DNA from: Bacteroidota bacterium
Lineage (GTDB): Bacteria > Bacteroidota > Bacteroidia > Bacteroidales > Prolixibacteraceae
DNA length: 21,695 bases
Assembly: GCA_023488865.1 (NCBI GenBank)
Contig: JAMDDG010000389.1
Coordinates: 1 to 21,695, forward strand
Direction: 5' to 3'
Of the stretch, positions 1 through 8,443 are shown one piece after another. Position numbers and translations under genes: made by a program. Positions within the stretch are counted from its first letter, which is position 1, and every line of letters begins with the position of its first letter. Below the pieces are notes generated by a model that made no database searches, was not told the DNA's origin, and was given only the letters and a program-made list of their open reading frames with translations.

Positions 1-74
1 TAGTGCGGACTGTATCTGCCTCAATATCAGATAATAACACAAACAATTCCTGAAATCAGCACGAAAAAAATACG

Positions 75-130
75 GTCAATTATTGACGTGAAAATCTATG
101 ATAATTATAAAATTATTAAAAAATAATTTT
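75..130. promoter_or_regulatory. Two inverted repeats upstream of the giant secreted protein gene
   Basis: Positions 75-87 form a perfect odd palindrome (GTCAAT-T-ATTGAC), a shape typical of dimeric regulator sites. Positions 109-117 and 122-130 form an AT-only inverted repeat (AAAATTATT/AATAATTTT) around a 4-base loop, about 20 bases before the ATG at 151. The rest of 1-150 is AT-rich and shows no coding signal I can support. Function is inferred only: an operator and/or a leader hairpin. Confidence 0.3.
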
Positions 131-150
131 CTCATAATTATGAAATTTAT

Positions 151-3100
151 ATGAAAACATCATTTGGTTCTATTGCGAAAGTTTGTCTTCTCTTTTTATT
201 TATTATTAAGTTTGATTTATTATTTGGGCAAACGTATAATCCAAATGCTGCAGCTGCTTATGCTGATTTATGGGCATGTCCTGAAAGTGACCCTAGTAAA
301 CATAATCCAGCTTATAAGGATTACTATTTTCTGTACGGTAACGATTGTGCTTACTTTGTTTCTCAATGTTTAAAAGAAGGGGGTTTAAATTTAAATGCAG
401 GTCCAGGACTTGATCCTTACGGAACTGGGTGTATTCCCGGATGTAATCAACTTCATTTAAATTTGACTACAAGTCAAAATGCAACTTATGAAAGAAAAAC
501 TAATGGATATCCATCTTGGTTTACAAAGGGGGATGTAGTAATTTTCGGTGATAAAGGTCATTCAGGAGATCATTGGGAGCATGCTGCTTTTAATGTTGTT
601 TCTGGAACTCCAGCATTAGATGCCCATACAAATAATCGTTGTCAGAAATCAGTGACTTTCTATTATCCAGGTGATCCAGCAAAGTATTGGACTGCAGATT
701 TTTATCATATACCAACTTCCAATGTCCAAGCACCTTCTAATGATAATTGCCCTGGAACATCAATTACCTCAAACGGAGCATGTAAATCAGGAACTGTAGC
801 TGGTGCAACGGGTTCTTATGGTGCCAACCAATGTTTAGGTTGTAGTTGCAAATCGCCAGATGATAAAGATGTATATTATAATTTTGTGGCACAGTCAACG
901 AGTCATACAATTACGGTTTCAAACTATGCCAGCAATTTTGATGCTGTTATTGAGTTACGAACTGCATGTTCAACTGGTACAGCTATCAGTTGCTATGACC
1001 CACCAGGTATACCATCATCTGTGTCAAATACATGGAGTAATCTTACTATTGGACAAACCTATTATATCCGTGTTTTTGATTTCAATTATAGCGGAACACC
1101 TCCAAGTTCGCCAACATTTGATATTTGTGTAACACACACTGCAAGTACATCTAAACCTGATTTAATAGTTCAAAATCCAACAATTACTCCATCTCTAGTT
1201 CAGATTGGGCAACAAATCACCGCATCTTGTTATATGAAAAATCAGGGAACAGGTAATGCCGTGTCTTCTATTACTTCATTATGGTTATCGTCCGATCAAT
1301 CTTGGGGAGGCGATACTTATTTAGGTGATATTTCTGTTCCAGCGTTAAATGCCAATACAACGAGTAATTTACTTTCTAATTCTAAACAAATCACTATTCC
1401 TCTTGGACCCTATGCAGGTACATGGTATATTATGTTTGGTGCAGACGCTATGGAAGATAATAATGAGAGTAGTGAAGGGAATAATCAAGTATTTGTTCCA
1501 ATAATTTTTTATTACACAATTTCAACATCATCAGAACCGTCTTCTGGTGGAACAACGAGTGGTAGCGGAAAATATCAAAATGGAGAATCATGCTCGATTA
1601 TGGCTTCCGCAAATAGTGGTTTCACTTTTTCAAACTGGACAGAAGGTGGAATACCGGTCTCTACAAATCTAATTTATAATTTTACTGTTACAACTAATCG
1701 AGTGTTAGTTGCAAATTTTACCCAGAATGCAGTTAACTATACTATTTCAACATCATCTATTCCATCAGCAGGCGGTTCAACTAGTGGAGGAGGATCCTAT
1801 CAAAGTGGACAATCCCGAACTGTTACAGCTACTGCCAACAGCGGCTACACATTTACAAACTGGACAGAAAATGGCTCACAGGTTTCTGCAAATGCAAGTT
1901 ATACTTTTACGCTTTCGGGGAACAGGACATTGGTTGCAAATTTTTCACAAAATCAAGTTAATTACACTATCACAACATCATCCAGTCCAACCGCAGGAGG
2001 CACAACCAGTGGAGGTGGAACATATGCGAGCGGGCAATCACGCACTGTGACGGCAACAGCTAACAGCGGCTACACATTTACAAACTGGACAGAAAATGGC
2101 TCACAGGTTTCAGCAAATGCAAGCTATACTTTTACTTTATCGGGCAATAGAACATTAGTCGCAAACTTTACTCAAAATTCTGGATGCACAGCACCAACAA
2201 GTCAGGCATCTAATATAACTTTTGAAAATGTCAGGCAAGATTATATGATGATTATGTTTCAAACTGGAAATGGGGGAAAAAGAATCATCAAAATCAATAC
2301 AACAAATAATTTCACTAATCCATTAAATGGTTCTGATCCGGCAGCCAATAGTAATTATTCCGGTTCGGGTGAGCAGGTTATTTATAATGGAACATTAAAT
2401 GGAGTTGAAGTCACTGGATTGTCTGGCAATACAACCTACTATTTTAGAATTTATGAATATAATTGTTCAGGTAATTCGACTGTTTTCCTAACTACACAGG
2501 CAACTAATAATCCTAACAGCAAAACAACATCAAATCCTTGCCCTGGGGCACTAGCACCATCAAATTTATCGCCAGGCACTACCTCTTCACCAGGATCTGC
2601 AATTACATCAAATCCAACTTTTAACTGGAATACTACTGGTGCAGCCAATTATCAAATTGAACTGAGAAGAGAACCTTATGGACTAATTGATCGTGTAGCC
2701 ATCGGTTGTGGATCAGAAACACCTCCTTTCTCTTTTCCTTCTCTTGCTTTACAAAATGGTAAAACCTATCGTTGGAATGTCTTAGCAGGTTCTTCATGTA
2801 GTTCCGGTTGTATGTCTGCGTCTCCATATTATTATTTTACCTATAACGCTTGCACTACACCAACTACCCAGGCAAGCGCCATCACATTTTCAGGCGTTGG
2901 CACAAATTCAATTACTGCAAACTGGTCGAATGGCAATGGAAGCAGGCGAGTAGTAAAAATAAATACGTCCAATAGTTTCACTGCACCAGGCAACGGTACA
3001 GACCCTGCAGGAAATGCCAGCTACAGCGGTTCGGGTGAACAGGTGGTTTATAATGGCAGCAGCAATAATGTAACAGTAACCGGCTTGTCCGCCGGTACTA

Positions 3101-6100
3101 CATATTGGTTCAGGGTTTATGAGGCAAACTGCACAGGCAGTTCATCGTTGTATTATACCGTTACTGCATCCAATAATCCCAATAGCCAGACTACCTCATC
3201 TTCCTGCATCGCACCAAGTAACGGGATTATATCACCAAGCAATCCCACTGTTACAGTGCCTAATAGCATAAACCTTACTGTAACGGCAAATGGTACAGCT
3301 CCTTTTACTTACCGATGGTATTGGTGGAATGGCTCAGATTGGACGGCATTAACAAATTCTTCACCCTATTCGGGTGTAACAACCCAAACTTTAAACATAA
3401 ATCCCACATCAACAAGTATGAACGGTTATTATTATACTTGCCTTGTATCTAATTCATGTGGAAGTCAAAATAATATCAGCAATGTACAATTGGCAGTAAC
3501 TTCATCTTGCACTGCCCCAACAAGCCAGGCGAGTGCCATTACATTTTCCGGTGTGAGTACAAATTCCATGACAGCAAACTGGACGAATGGTAATGGAAGC
3601 AGACGGGTTGTGAAAATTAATACATCCAATAGCTTCACTGCACCTGGCAATGGAACAGATCCAACAGCAAATTCCAGTTACAGTGGTTCAGGGAAACAGG
3701 TAGTTTATAATGGCACTGGTACTAGTGCAACGGTTACAGGATTGTCTGCCGGCATTACATATTGGTTCAGGGTTTATGAGGCAAACTGTACGGGCGGTTC
3801 ATCGTTGTATTCTACCATTACTGCATCCAACAATCCAAACAGTCAGATAACATCATCTTCCTGCATCGCACCAAATAATGGAATTATATCACCGAGCAAT
3901 CCTACGGTTACTGCACCTAATAGCACAAGCCTTACTGTTACGGCAAATGGTTCAACTCCATTTACTTACCAATGGTATTGGTGGAATGGCTTAGCATGGA
4001 CAGCATTAGCAAATAACACACCCTATTCTGGTACAACAACCCAAACTTTAAACATTAATTCCACTTCAATAAGCATGAACGGTACTTATTATACTTGTGT
4101 TGTATCTAATTCATGTGGAAGTCAAAATGATATCAATTATGTGCAATTAGCGGTAACTTCATCCTGCATGGTCCCAACTTCCCAGGCGAGTGCCATTATT
4201 TTTTCCGGTGTGAGTACAAATTCAATGACGGCAAACTGGACGAATGGCAACGGAAGCAGACGGGTAGTAAAAATAAATACATCCAATAGCTTCACTACCC
4301 CTGGCAATGGGACAGATCCTACGGCAAATGCCAGTTACAGCGGTTCAGGGGAACAGGTCGTTTATAATGGCAGCAGCAATTATGTAACGGTTACGGGATT
4401 GTCCGCTGGCATTACTTATTGGTTCAGGGTTTATGAGGCAAACTGCACTGGCAGTTCATCGTTGTATAATACCGTTAATGTAACCAACAACCCGAATAGT
4501 CAGAGTATAACTTCAGCCTGCACTGCTCCTTCGGCACCAGCTACTTATGCAACGTCAATAGGAGATCCTGCTAATGGGTTGCAACATAAAATGAATCTGA
4601 GTTGTGCCGATGTACCAGGAGCTGAGGGATATTCTTTTGAATATTCCTTAGATGGGATAACATGGGAAATAAACTGGGCAGAATACACTTCAAGTAGCAT
4701 GTGGGTAAATCTTAACGATAGTCCAAATTTCCCGATCTATTTCCGTGTCAGAGCATTTAAATGTACTCCCAAGCAATATAGCAGCTATACGTATGCATCA
4801 CCACAACCCATTTATTCGGCATGTGATGATCCAGCAGCGCCAACTGTTAACGGAGCCACTTCCACTTCACTCAATGTAACATTAAATGCCGAAACACCAG
4901 TTGCAAACCCTTCCATTACAACTTATTCTATTTATTGTTCAACCACCAGCCAGTATATTCAGGCAAACGGTACATTGGGAAGTAGTGAAGTATTCCAGAC
5001 AAAAAGTTCATGGGGCACAAAAACAATAACAGGTCTATTAAGTAACAAGGATTACTGTTTTTATGCCAAAGCAAAAAATAATGATGGTGATATACGGTAT
5101 AATTCACAAAATGCAGCCTGTGCAAAAACTTCAAACAGTCCACCAACAATTGTTTTAGCGACGGTAACCACATCAACAACAACAGCAATTTCGATTTCAA
5201 CAGCCTCTGGTGGAGGAAACGTAACTGCCGATGGGGGAGCGCCGGTTACTGTTAGGGGTGTTTGTTGGAGTACCACCACAAATCCAACTACGAGTGATTC
5301 AAAAACTTCAGACGGAGCAGGAATAGGGTCATTTACTAGTAACATAACTGGCTTAACAGCTGACATTACATATCATGTGAGAGCATATGCCGTCAATAGT
5401 GCAGGAACAGCATATGGTCTGGACGTTTCATTTTCGACATATCCAAAACCACCCACTATTGCTTCAATTACTCAACCAACTTGTACTTTATCGACAGGGA
5501 GTGTGGAATTAACCGACCTGCCAGCTAATGGATCATGGATAATTACGCAAAATCCAGGTGGTAAAACATTTTCAGGGTTAGGAACAAGTAAAACTATTAC
5601 AGGACTTACTACTGGTATTTATTACTTTTCTGTGACAAATTCGGCAGGAAAATTGTCAGGTCCATCTTTAAGTGTAACAATTAATGATCAATCAATAACG
5701 CCTTCAATTCCATTAATTGGAACTGTTACCCAGCCCACTTGTTCAATACCTACAGGCAGTGTTGTTCTAAATGGTCTGCCATCAAGCGGAACTTGGGTAC
5801 TTAATCCTGGGGCAATTTCCGGAACTGGGACAAGTAAAACTTTAGCAGGTCTTGCATCAGGCACTTATAATTTCAGTATGACAAATGCTTCTGGTTGTAT
5901 TTCTTCTGCTACCGGTAATGTAGTGATTAATAATCCATCAATCACACCATCAGCTCCAATAATAGGTACAATTACACAACCAACATGTTCTCTTTCAACC
6001 GGCAGTGTTGAACTGAATGGTTTACCTTCAATTGGGACGTGGATACTTAATCCTGGTGCTATTACAGGAACAGGTACAAGCAGAACTCTAACAGGTCTTG

Positions 6101-7179
6101 TATCAGGTACCTATAATTTCAATGTGACAAATGTTTCAGGATGCATTTCTTCTAATTCAGCTGGTGTGGTGATTAACTCACAACCGACTTTGCCTTCCAT
6201 TGGAACAATATCCGGTACAACAACTGTCTGCCAAGGGCAAAATACTGTATCATACACTGTTTCCACAATAGCCAACGCGACTTCTTATGTATGGATATTG
6301 CCTCCTGGTGCAACAGGTTCTAGTTCGTCCAATAATATCAATGTAAATTTTGGTGCCTCAGCTGTTTCAGGTAACATTACTGTAAAAGGTCATAATGATT
6401 GTGGTGACGGTGCAGTTTCATCTTTATCAATTGCTGTAAACCAATTACCAGCGAATGCCGGATCAATTTCAGGATCATTAAATGTCTGTCAGGGTCTTAG
6501 CTCAGTTACTTACTCAGTACCTATCATCAACAATGCAACATCCTATATCTGGACATTGCCTTCAGGTGCTTCAGGTTCGAGTACAACCAATAGCATTATC
6601 GTAAATTATGGGACATCTGCCGTTTCAGGAAACATTAAAGTAAAAGGTAATAACGCATGCGGAGATGGGGTTGAAAGTGCATTGGTTGTCAATGTGTATC
6701 CGATCCCGGCGGTTCCAGTAATTTCTATAAATAGTGGAATTTTGCAATCGAATTCATCTACCGGGAATCAATGGTTTTTTGATAATAATAATATTCAAAA
6801 TGCAGTGAATAATCAATATACGCCATCGCAGGCAGGTAATTATTATGTGATTGTTACGTTGAACGGTTGTGCATCTCCACCATCAAATACTATCGCATAT
6901 ATTCCTACTGGAATTGAAGAAGTCATTGAAAATAAGGGGATAAGTATTTATCCAAATCCTACAACTGGTCTGGTAAAAATATTAATAAATGATAAAATGG
7001 ATTCTAATTATTCAGTTAATGTTTATAATATCAATGGAAGTTTGCTAAAGGAGCTAAAGAAGGATAGATTGGTTAGTGATTTTGATTTGGATTTAAGTCA
7101 ATATCCAGCTGGTATATATATAATTAGCATTAAAAGTACAGGAATTTTTTACCAGAATAAGGTTGCAAAAAAGAACTGA
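151..7179 (+). CDS. Giant secreted multidomain protein: Amidase_6-like domain, beta-sandwich repeats, T9SS sorting domain
   Basis: This 2342-residue protein starts with a signal peptide (residues 1-26, cut before Q27). Residues about 29-190 match the putative amidase domain Amidase_6: a YNPNAAAAYADLW helix start, NDC66 followed by AYFVSQC, and WEH144AAF as the likely Cys/His pair. Residues 197-330 resemble a pre-peptidase-type beta-sandwich and 336-449 a CARDB domain. Three divergent InlB B-repeats span 454-676. Four FN3-like units start at residues 679, 901, 1120 and 1339, with Ig-like units at 1019 and 1238 between them. More FN3 modules follow, then three SprB-like repeats (1773, 1859, 1941), two PKD-like domains and an Ig-like domain. 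Residues 2264-2342 are a type A T9SS sorting domain (ISIYPNPTTG motif). It is therefore probably exported through the Sec system and then the T9SS, and anchored on or released from the cell surface. Substrate is unknown: peptidoglycan or peptide amide cleavage and adhesion are both possible. The first ~1.7 kb is visibly more AT-rich than the genes downstream. The ATG at 151 directly precedes the signal peptide. Confidence 0.88.
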   Translation: MKTSFGSIAKVCLLFLFIIKFDLLFGQTYNPNAAAAYADLWACPESDPSKHNPAYKDYYFLYGNDCAYFVSQCLKEGGLNLNAGPGLDPYGTGCIPGCNQLHLNLTTSQNATYERKTNGYPSWFTKGDVVIFGDKGHSGDHWEHAAFNVVSGTPALDAHTNNRCQKSVTFYYPGDPAKYWTADFYHIPTSNVQAPSNDNCPGTSITSNGACKSGTVAGATGSYGANQCLGCSCKSPDDKDVYYNFVAQSTSHTITVSNYASNFDAVIELRTACSTGTAISCYDPPGIPSSVSNTWSNLTIGQTYYIRVFDFNYSGTPPSSPTFDICVTHTASTSKPDLIVQNPTITPSLVQIGQQITASCYMKNQGTGNAVSSITSLWLSSDQSWGGDTYLGDISVPALNANTTSNLLSNSKQITIPLGPYAGTWYIMFGADAMEDNNESSEGNNQVFVPIIFYYTISTSSEPSSGGTTSGSGKYQNGESCSIMASANSGFTFSNWTEGGIPVSTNLIYNFTVTTNRVLVANFTQNAVNYTISTSSIPSAGGSTSGGGSYQSGQSRTVTATANSGYTFTNWTENGSQVSANASYTFTLSGNRTLVANFSQNQVNYTITTSSSPTAGGTTSGGGTYASGQSRTVTATANSGYTFTNWTENGSQVSANASYTFTLSGNRTLVANFTQNSGCTAPTSQASNITFENVRQDYMMIMFQTGNGGKRIIKINTTNNFTNPLNGSDPAANSNYSGSGEQVIYNGTLNGVEVTGLSGNTTYYFRIYEYNCSGNSTVFLTTQATNNPNSKTTSNPCPGALAPSNLSPGTTSSPGSAITSNPTFNWNTTGAANYQIELRREPYGLIDRVAIGCGSETPPFSFPSLALQNGKTYRWNVLAGSSCSSGCMSASPYYYFTYNACTTPTTQASAITFSGVGTNSITANWSNGNGSRRVVKINTSNSFTAPGNGTDPAGNASYSGSGEQVVYNGSSNNVTVTGLSAGTTYWFRVYEANCTGSSSLYYTVTASNNPNSQTTSSSCIAPSNGIISPSNPTVTVPNSINLTVTANGTAPFTYRWYWWNGSDWTALTNSSPYSGVTTQTLNINPTSTSMNGYYYTCLVSNSCGSQNNISNVQLAVTSSCTAPTSQASAITFSGVSTNSMTANWTNGNGSRRVVKINTSNSFTAPGNGTDPTANSSYSGSGKQVVYNGTGTSATVTGLSAGITYWFRVYEANCTGGSSLYSTITASNNPNSQITSSSCIAPNNGIISPSNPTVTAPNSTSLTVTANGSTPFTYQWYWWNGLAWTALANNTPYSGTTTQTLNINSTSISMNGTYYTCVVSNSCGSQNDINYVQLAVTSSCMVPTSQASAIIFSGVSTNSMTANWTNGNGSRRVVKINTSNSFTTPGNGTDPTANASYSGSGEQVVYNGSSNYVTVTGLSAGITYWFRVYEANCTGSSSLYNTVNVTNNPNSQSITSACTAPSAPATYATSIGDPANGLQHKMNLSCADVPGAEGYSFEYSLDGITWEINWAEYTSSSMWVNLNDSPNFPIYFRVRAFKCTPKQYSSYTYASPQPIYSACDDPAAPTVNGATSTSLNVTLNAETPVANPSITTYSIYCSTTSQYIQANGTLGSSEVFQTKSSWGTKTITGLLSNKDYCFYAKAKNNDGDIRYNSQNAACAKTSNSPPTIVLATVTTSTTTAISISTASGGGNVTADGGAPVTVRGVCWSTTTNPTTSDSKTSDGAGIGSFTSNITGLTADITYHVRAYAVNSAGTAYGLDVSFSTYPKPPTIASITQPTCTLSTGSVELTDLPANGSWIITQNPGGKTFSGLGTSKTITGLTTGIYYFSVTNSAGKLSGPSLSVTINDQSITPSIPLIGTVTQPTCSIPTGSVVLNGLPSSGTWVLNPGAISGTGTSKTLAGLASGTYNFSMTNASGCISSATGNVVINNPSITPSAPIIGTITQPTCSLSTGSVELNGLPSIGTWILNPGAITGTGTSRTLTGLVSGTYNFNVTNVSGCISSNSAGVVINSQPTLPSIGTISGTTTVCQGQNTVSYTVSTIANATSYVWILPPGATGSSSSNNINVNFGASAVSGNITVKGHNDCGDGAVSSLSIAVNQLPANAGSISGSLNVCQGLSSVTYSVPIINNATSYIWTLPSGASGSSTTNSIIVNYGTSAVSGNIKVKGNNACGDGVESALVVNVYPIPAVPVISINSGILQSNSSTGNQWFFDNNNIQNAVNNQYTPSQAGNYYVIVTLNGCASPPSNTIAYIPTGIEEVIENKGISIYPNPTTGLVKILINDKMDSNYSVNVYNINGSLLKELKKDRLVSDFDLDLSQYPAGIYIISIKSTGIFYQNKVAKKN
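1510..2178 (+). repeat. Three tandem divergent InlB B-repeat modules
   Basis: Each unit is about 75 residues and follows the pattern YTIsTSS-P--GG-tSG-G-Y--G-s-t--A-a-sGytF-nWTE--------Y-F----nR-LVANF. The second and third units share an exact 50-bp identity (1837-1886 and 2062-2111, 225 bp apart), so they duplicated recently or are being homogenised. The family is the Listeria/Bacteroides surface repeat, usually a stalk or adhesive module. Confidence 0.75.
2185..4510 (+). repeat. Alternating FN3-like (A) and Ig-like (B) module repeats
   Basis: A units begin at 2185, 2851, 3508 and 4165 (C-x-x-PT-QAS-I-F pattern). B units begin at 3205 and 3862 (SCIAP-NGIISPSNPTVT pattern). The last three A units are spaced exactly 657 bp (219 codons) apart. 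A 29-base block encoding YWFRVYEAN is identical at 3103-3131, 3760-3788 and 4417-4445. The first A unit is clearly diverged and is followed by a different module instead of B. This indicates duplication of an A+B cassette. Confidence 0.8.
5467..6180 (+). repeat. Three SprB-like repeats
   Basis: Units start at 5467, 5725 and 5971 (86 and 82 residues apart). Each runs ITQPTC--sTGSVeL--LP--G-W------------G-GtSkTltGL--GtYnF-vTN-sGcis. This repeat type is common in very large Bacteroidota surface proteins such as the gliding adhesin SprB. It supports a surface or adhesive role for the carrier, not a specific activity. Confidence 0.65.
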
Positions 7180-7222
7180 AAGATCAGCTATTTTTTACTT
7201 TGTAAAACAATAATATTTAAAA

Positions 7223-7564
7223 ATGAAAAGTAGTCGTTGGGGTATATATTTATTTTTTATTTTGCTGCAAGTATTTGCATGCAAGAAAGTTGATACGACA
7301 TTACCAGATAGTACAAAGCCGGTCATCAACCTGATAGATCCAACAAATAATAAAGTGATTTTGGTGGGAACTTCTTTAGCTTTAGAGATGGATCTATCAG
7401 ATAATAAAGAATTGAAATCCTACAAGGTAGAGATTCACAAAAGTTTAAAAAATGTTGATACATCCGATTGGATCTATGTCAATACATGGTCGATTGCAGC
7501 AGGTAAAACAAACTTCAAAGTAAAACACAGTGAAATTTCTTATTCCATTTACTTTTACAGGTAA
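7223..7564 (+). CDS. DUF4625-like lipoprotein, truncated by a frameshift
   Basis: The 113-residue product has a lipoprotein signal ending LQVFAC-KK (lipidated Cys20). After it come DSTKPVINLIDPTNN and SDNKELKSYKVEIHKS, which fit DUF4625 lipoproteins of Bacteroidota, a small Ig-like domain of unknown function. The frame stops at YSIYFYR, short of the usual end. The missing part can be read in other frames just downstream (see 7530-7656), so this is probably a broken gene. It lies 43 bases after the giant protein gene on the same strand and may be co-transcribed with it. Confidence 0.6.
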   Translation: MKSSRWGIYLFFILLQVFACKKVDTTLPDSTKPVINLIDPTNNKVILVGTSLALEMDLSDNKELKSYKVEIHKSLKNVDTSDWIYVNTWSIAAGKTNFKVKHSEISYSIYFYR

Positions 7565-7656
7565 GAATGTTACAACTGGCAATTATTCCACAGCTGGTGC
7601 TGATTGATCCCAGTCAACAGCTACAACCCCTTAACCACCTTCCCCTCTCTCAATAA
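7530..7656 (+). pseudogene. Out-of-frame 3' remnant of the DUF4625-like lipoprotein gene
   Basis: Reading from 7530 in another frame gives VKFLIPFTFTGKNVTTGNYS and then a stop at 7605. In the third frame the overlapping bases give QLVLIDPSQQ, continuing to a stop at 7654-7656. Joined, they resemble the expected family ending (IP----GK---GNYh-qLvLiDpsG). Two frameshifts, near 7526-7530 and near 7587-7595, would restore one open frame. This is my own reading of family style and was not checked by alignment. Confidence 0.5.
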
Positions 7657-7752
7657 GTAAAGTCGCTTCCATGTGTTCTTATTTTGGTTAATATATCTTT
7701 TGCCTTAGCAACGCCCTATGCGATTGCGATTGCCGCAATTTCTATCGACTGA
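7656..7752 (+). pseudogene. Possible scrap of an FtsX/MacB-type ABC permease gene
   Basis: One frame from 7656 reads SKVASM, and another from 7678 reads LILVNISFALATPYAIAIAA before a TGA at 7750. Together they recall the conserved C-terminal stretch of Bacteroidota FtsX-like permeases (RKVLGAS... LVLISF-iATPiA-y). The match is short and spans a frame change, so it may be chance. Nothing else supported lies between the lipoprotein remnant and the rubrerythrin promoter. Confidence 0.2.
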
Positions 7753-7782
7753 AAATTCAATTAGTAAATGATGATTTTTTCT

Positions 7783-7790
7783 TACTTTTG
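7783..7790 (+). promoter_or_regulatory. Candidate -7 box for rubrerythrin
   Basis: TACTTTTG fits the Bacteroidota primary sigma factor -7 consensus TAnnTTTG and would give a leader of roughly 60 bases before the ATG at 7859. I found no good -33 TTTG at the usual spacing, so the call rests on the -7 box only. Confidence 0.4.
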
Positions 7791-7858
7791 GCAGTATTGA
7801 GTTTAAAATCATTCAGACAACAAGGTAATTTTGAACGTTGATTTAATATTTTACAACC

Positions 7859-8434
7859 ATGAAATCTTTAAAAGGTTCAAAAACAGAACAAAATCTGTTA
7901 AAAGCATTTGCAGGGGAATCACAAGCCAGAATGCGCTATGACTACTTTGCCAAACAGGCAAGAAAAGAGGGACTGGAACAAATTGCGGCCATATTTGAAG
8001 AGACTTCCCTGAATGAGCGATCACACGCCAAACAATTTTTTAAATTTCTTGAAGGAGGAATGGTAGAAATAACGGCATCCTATCCTGCCGGGATAATTGG
8101 ATCTACCCTTGAGAATTTAAAAGCTGCCGCAGAAGGTGAGTACGAGGAATGGACGGAATTATATCCTGAATTTGCCCGTATAGCTGAAGAAGAAGGATTC
8201 AAAGCTGTAGCTGCAATTTTTAAAATGATTTCAAAAGTAGAAAAGGCCCACGAAGAACGTTACAGGACTTTGTACGACAATCTTGAAACGGGCCTGGTAT
8301 TCAAACGGGGAGATAAAGTAGTGTGGAAATGCCGTGTCTGCGGATATTTGCATGAGGCAGTCAGTGCTCCTCAGACTTGTCCGGTTTGTTCTCATCCTCA
8401 ATCTTATTTTGAAATCCAGGGGAAAAACTATTAA
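7859..8434 (+). CDS. rbr: Rubrerythrin
   Basis: This 191-residue non-heme iron protein reduces hydrogen peroxide in the cytoplasm of anaerobes, taking electrons through its rubredoxin domain. The N-terminal ferritin-like four-helix domain carries every diiron ligand at the same numbers as the Desulfovibrio vulgaris enzyme: E20, E53, E94, E97, E128 and H131. The C-terminal rubredoxin domain has C158xxC161 and C174xxC177 for the FeS4 site. Length is normal and the gene appears intact. It looks monocistronic, with decayed gene ends on both sides and a convergent neighbour at 8632. No partner reductase is next to it. A peroxide-responsive regulator would be usual for the family, but no operator is obvious here. 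Confidence 0.96.
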   Translation: MKSLKGSKTEQNLLKAFAGESQARMRYDYFAKQARKEGLEQIAAIFEETSLNERSHAKQFFKFLEGGMVEITASYPAGIIGSTLENLKAAAEGEYEEWTELYPEFARIAEEEGFKAVAAIFKMISKVEKAHEERYRTLYDNLETGLVFKRGDKVVWKCRVCGYLHEAVSAPQTCPVCSHPQSYFEIQGKNY

Positions 8435-8443
8435 GCTGAATGA

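Noticed and set aside
1510..4510. CRISPR array or mobile repeat
   Set aside because: The regular repeats are in-frame protein modules hundreds of bases long, with no short palindromic repeat/spacer structure.
5061..5366. 101-codon - strand ORF inside the giant gene
   Set aside because: Repetitive Thr/Ser codons on the sense strand give open antisense frames; nothing else supports it.
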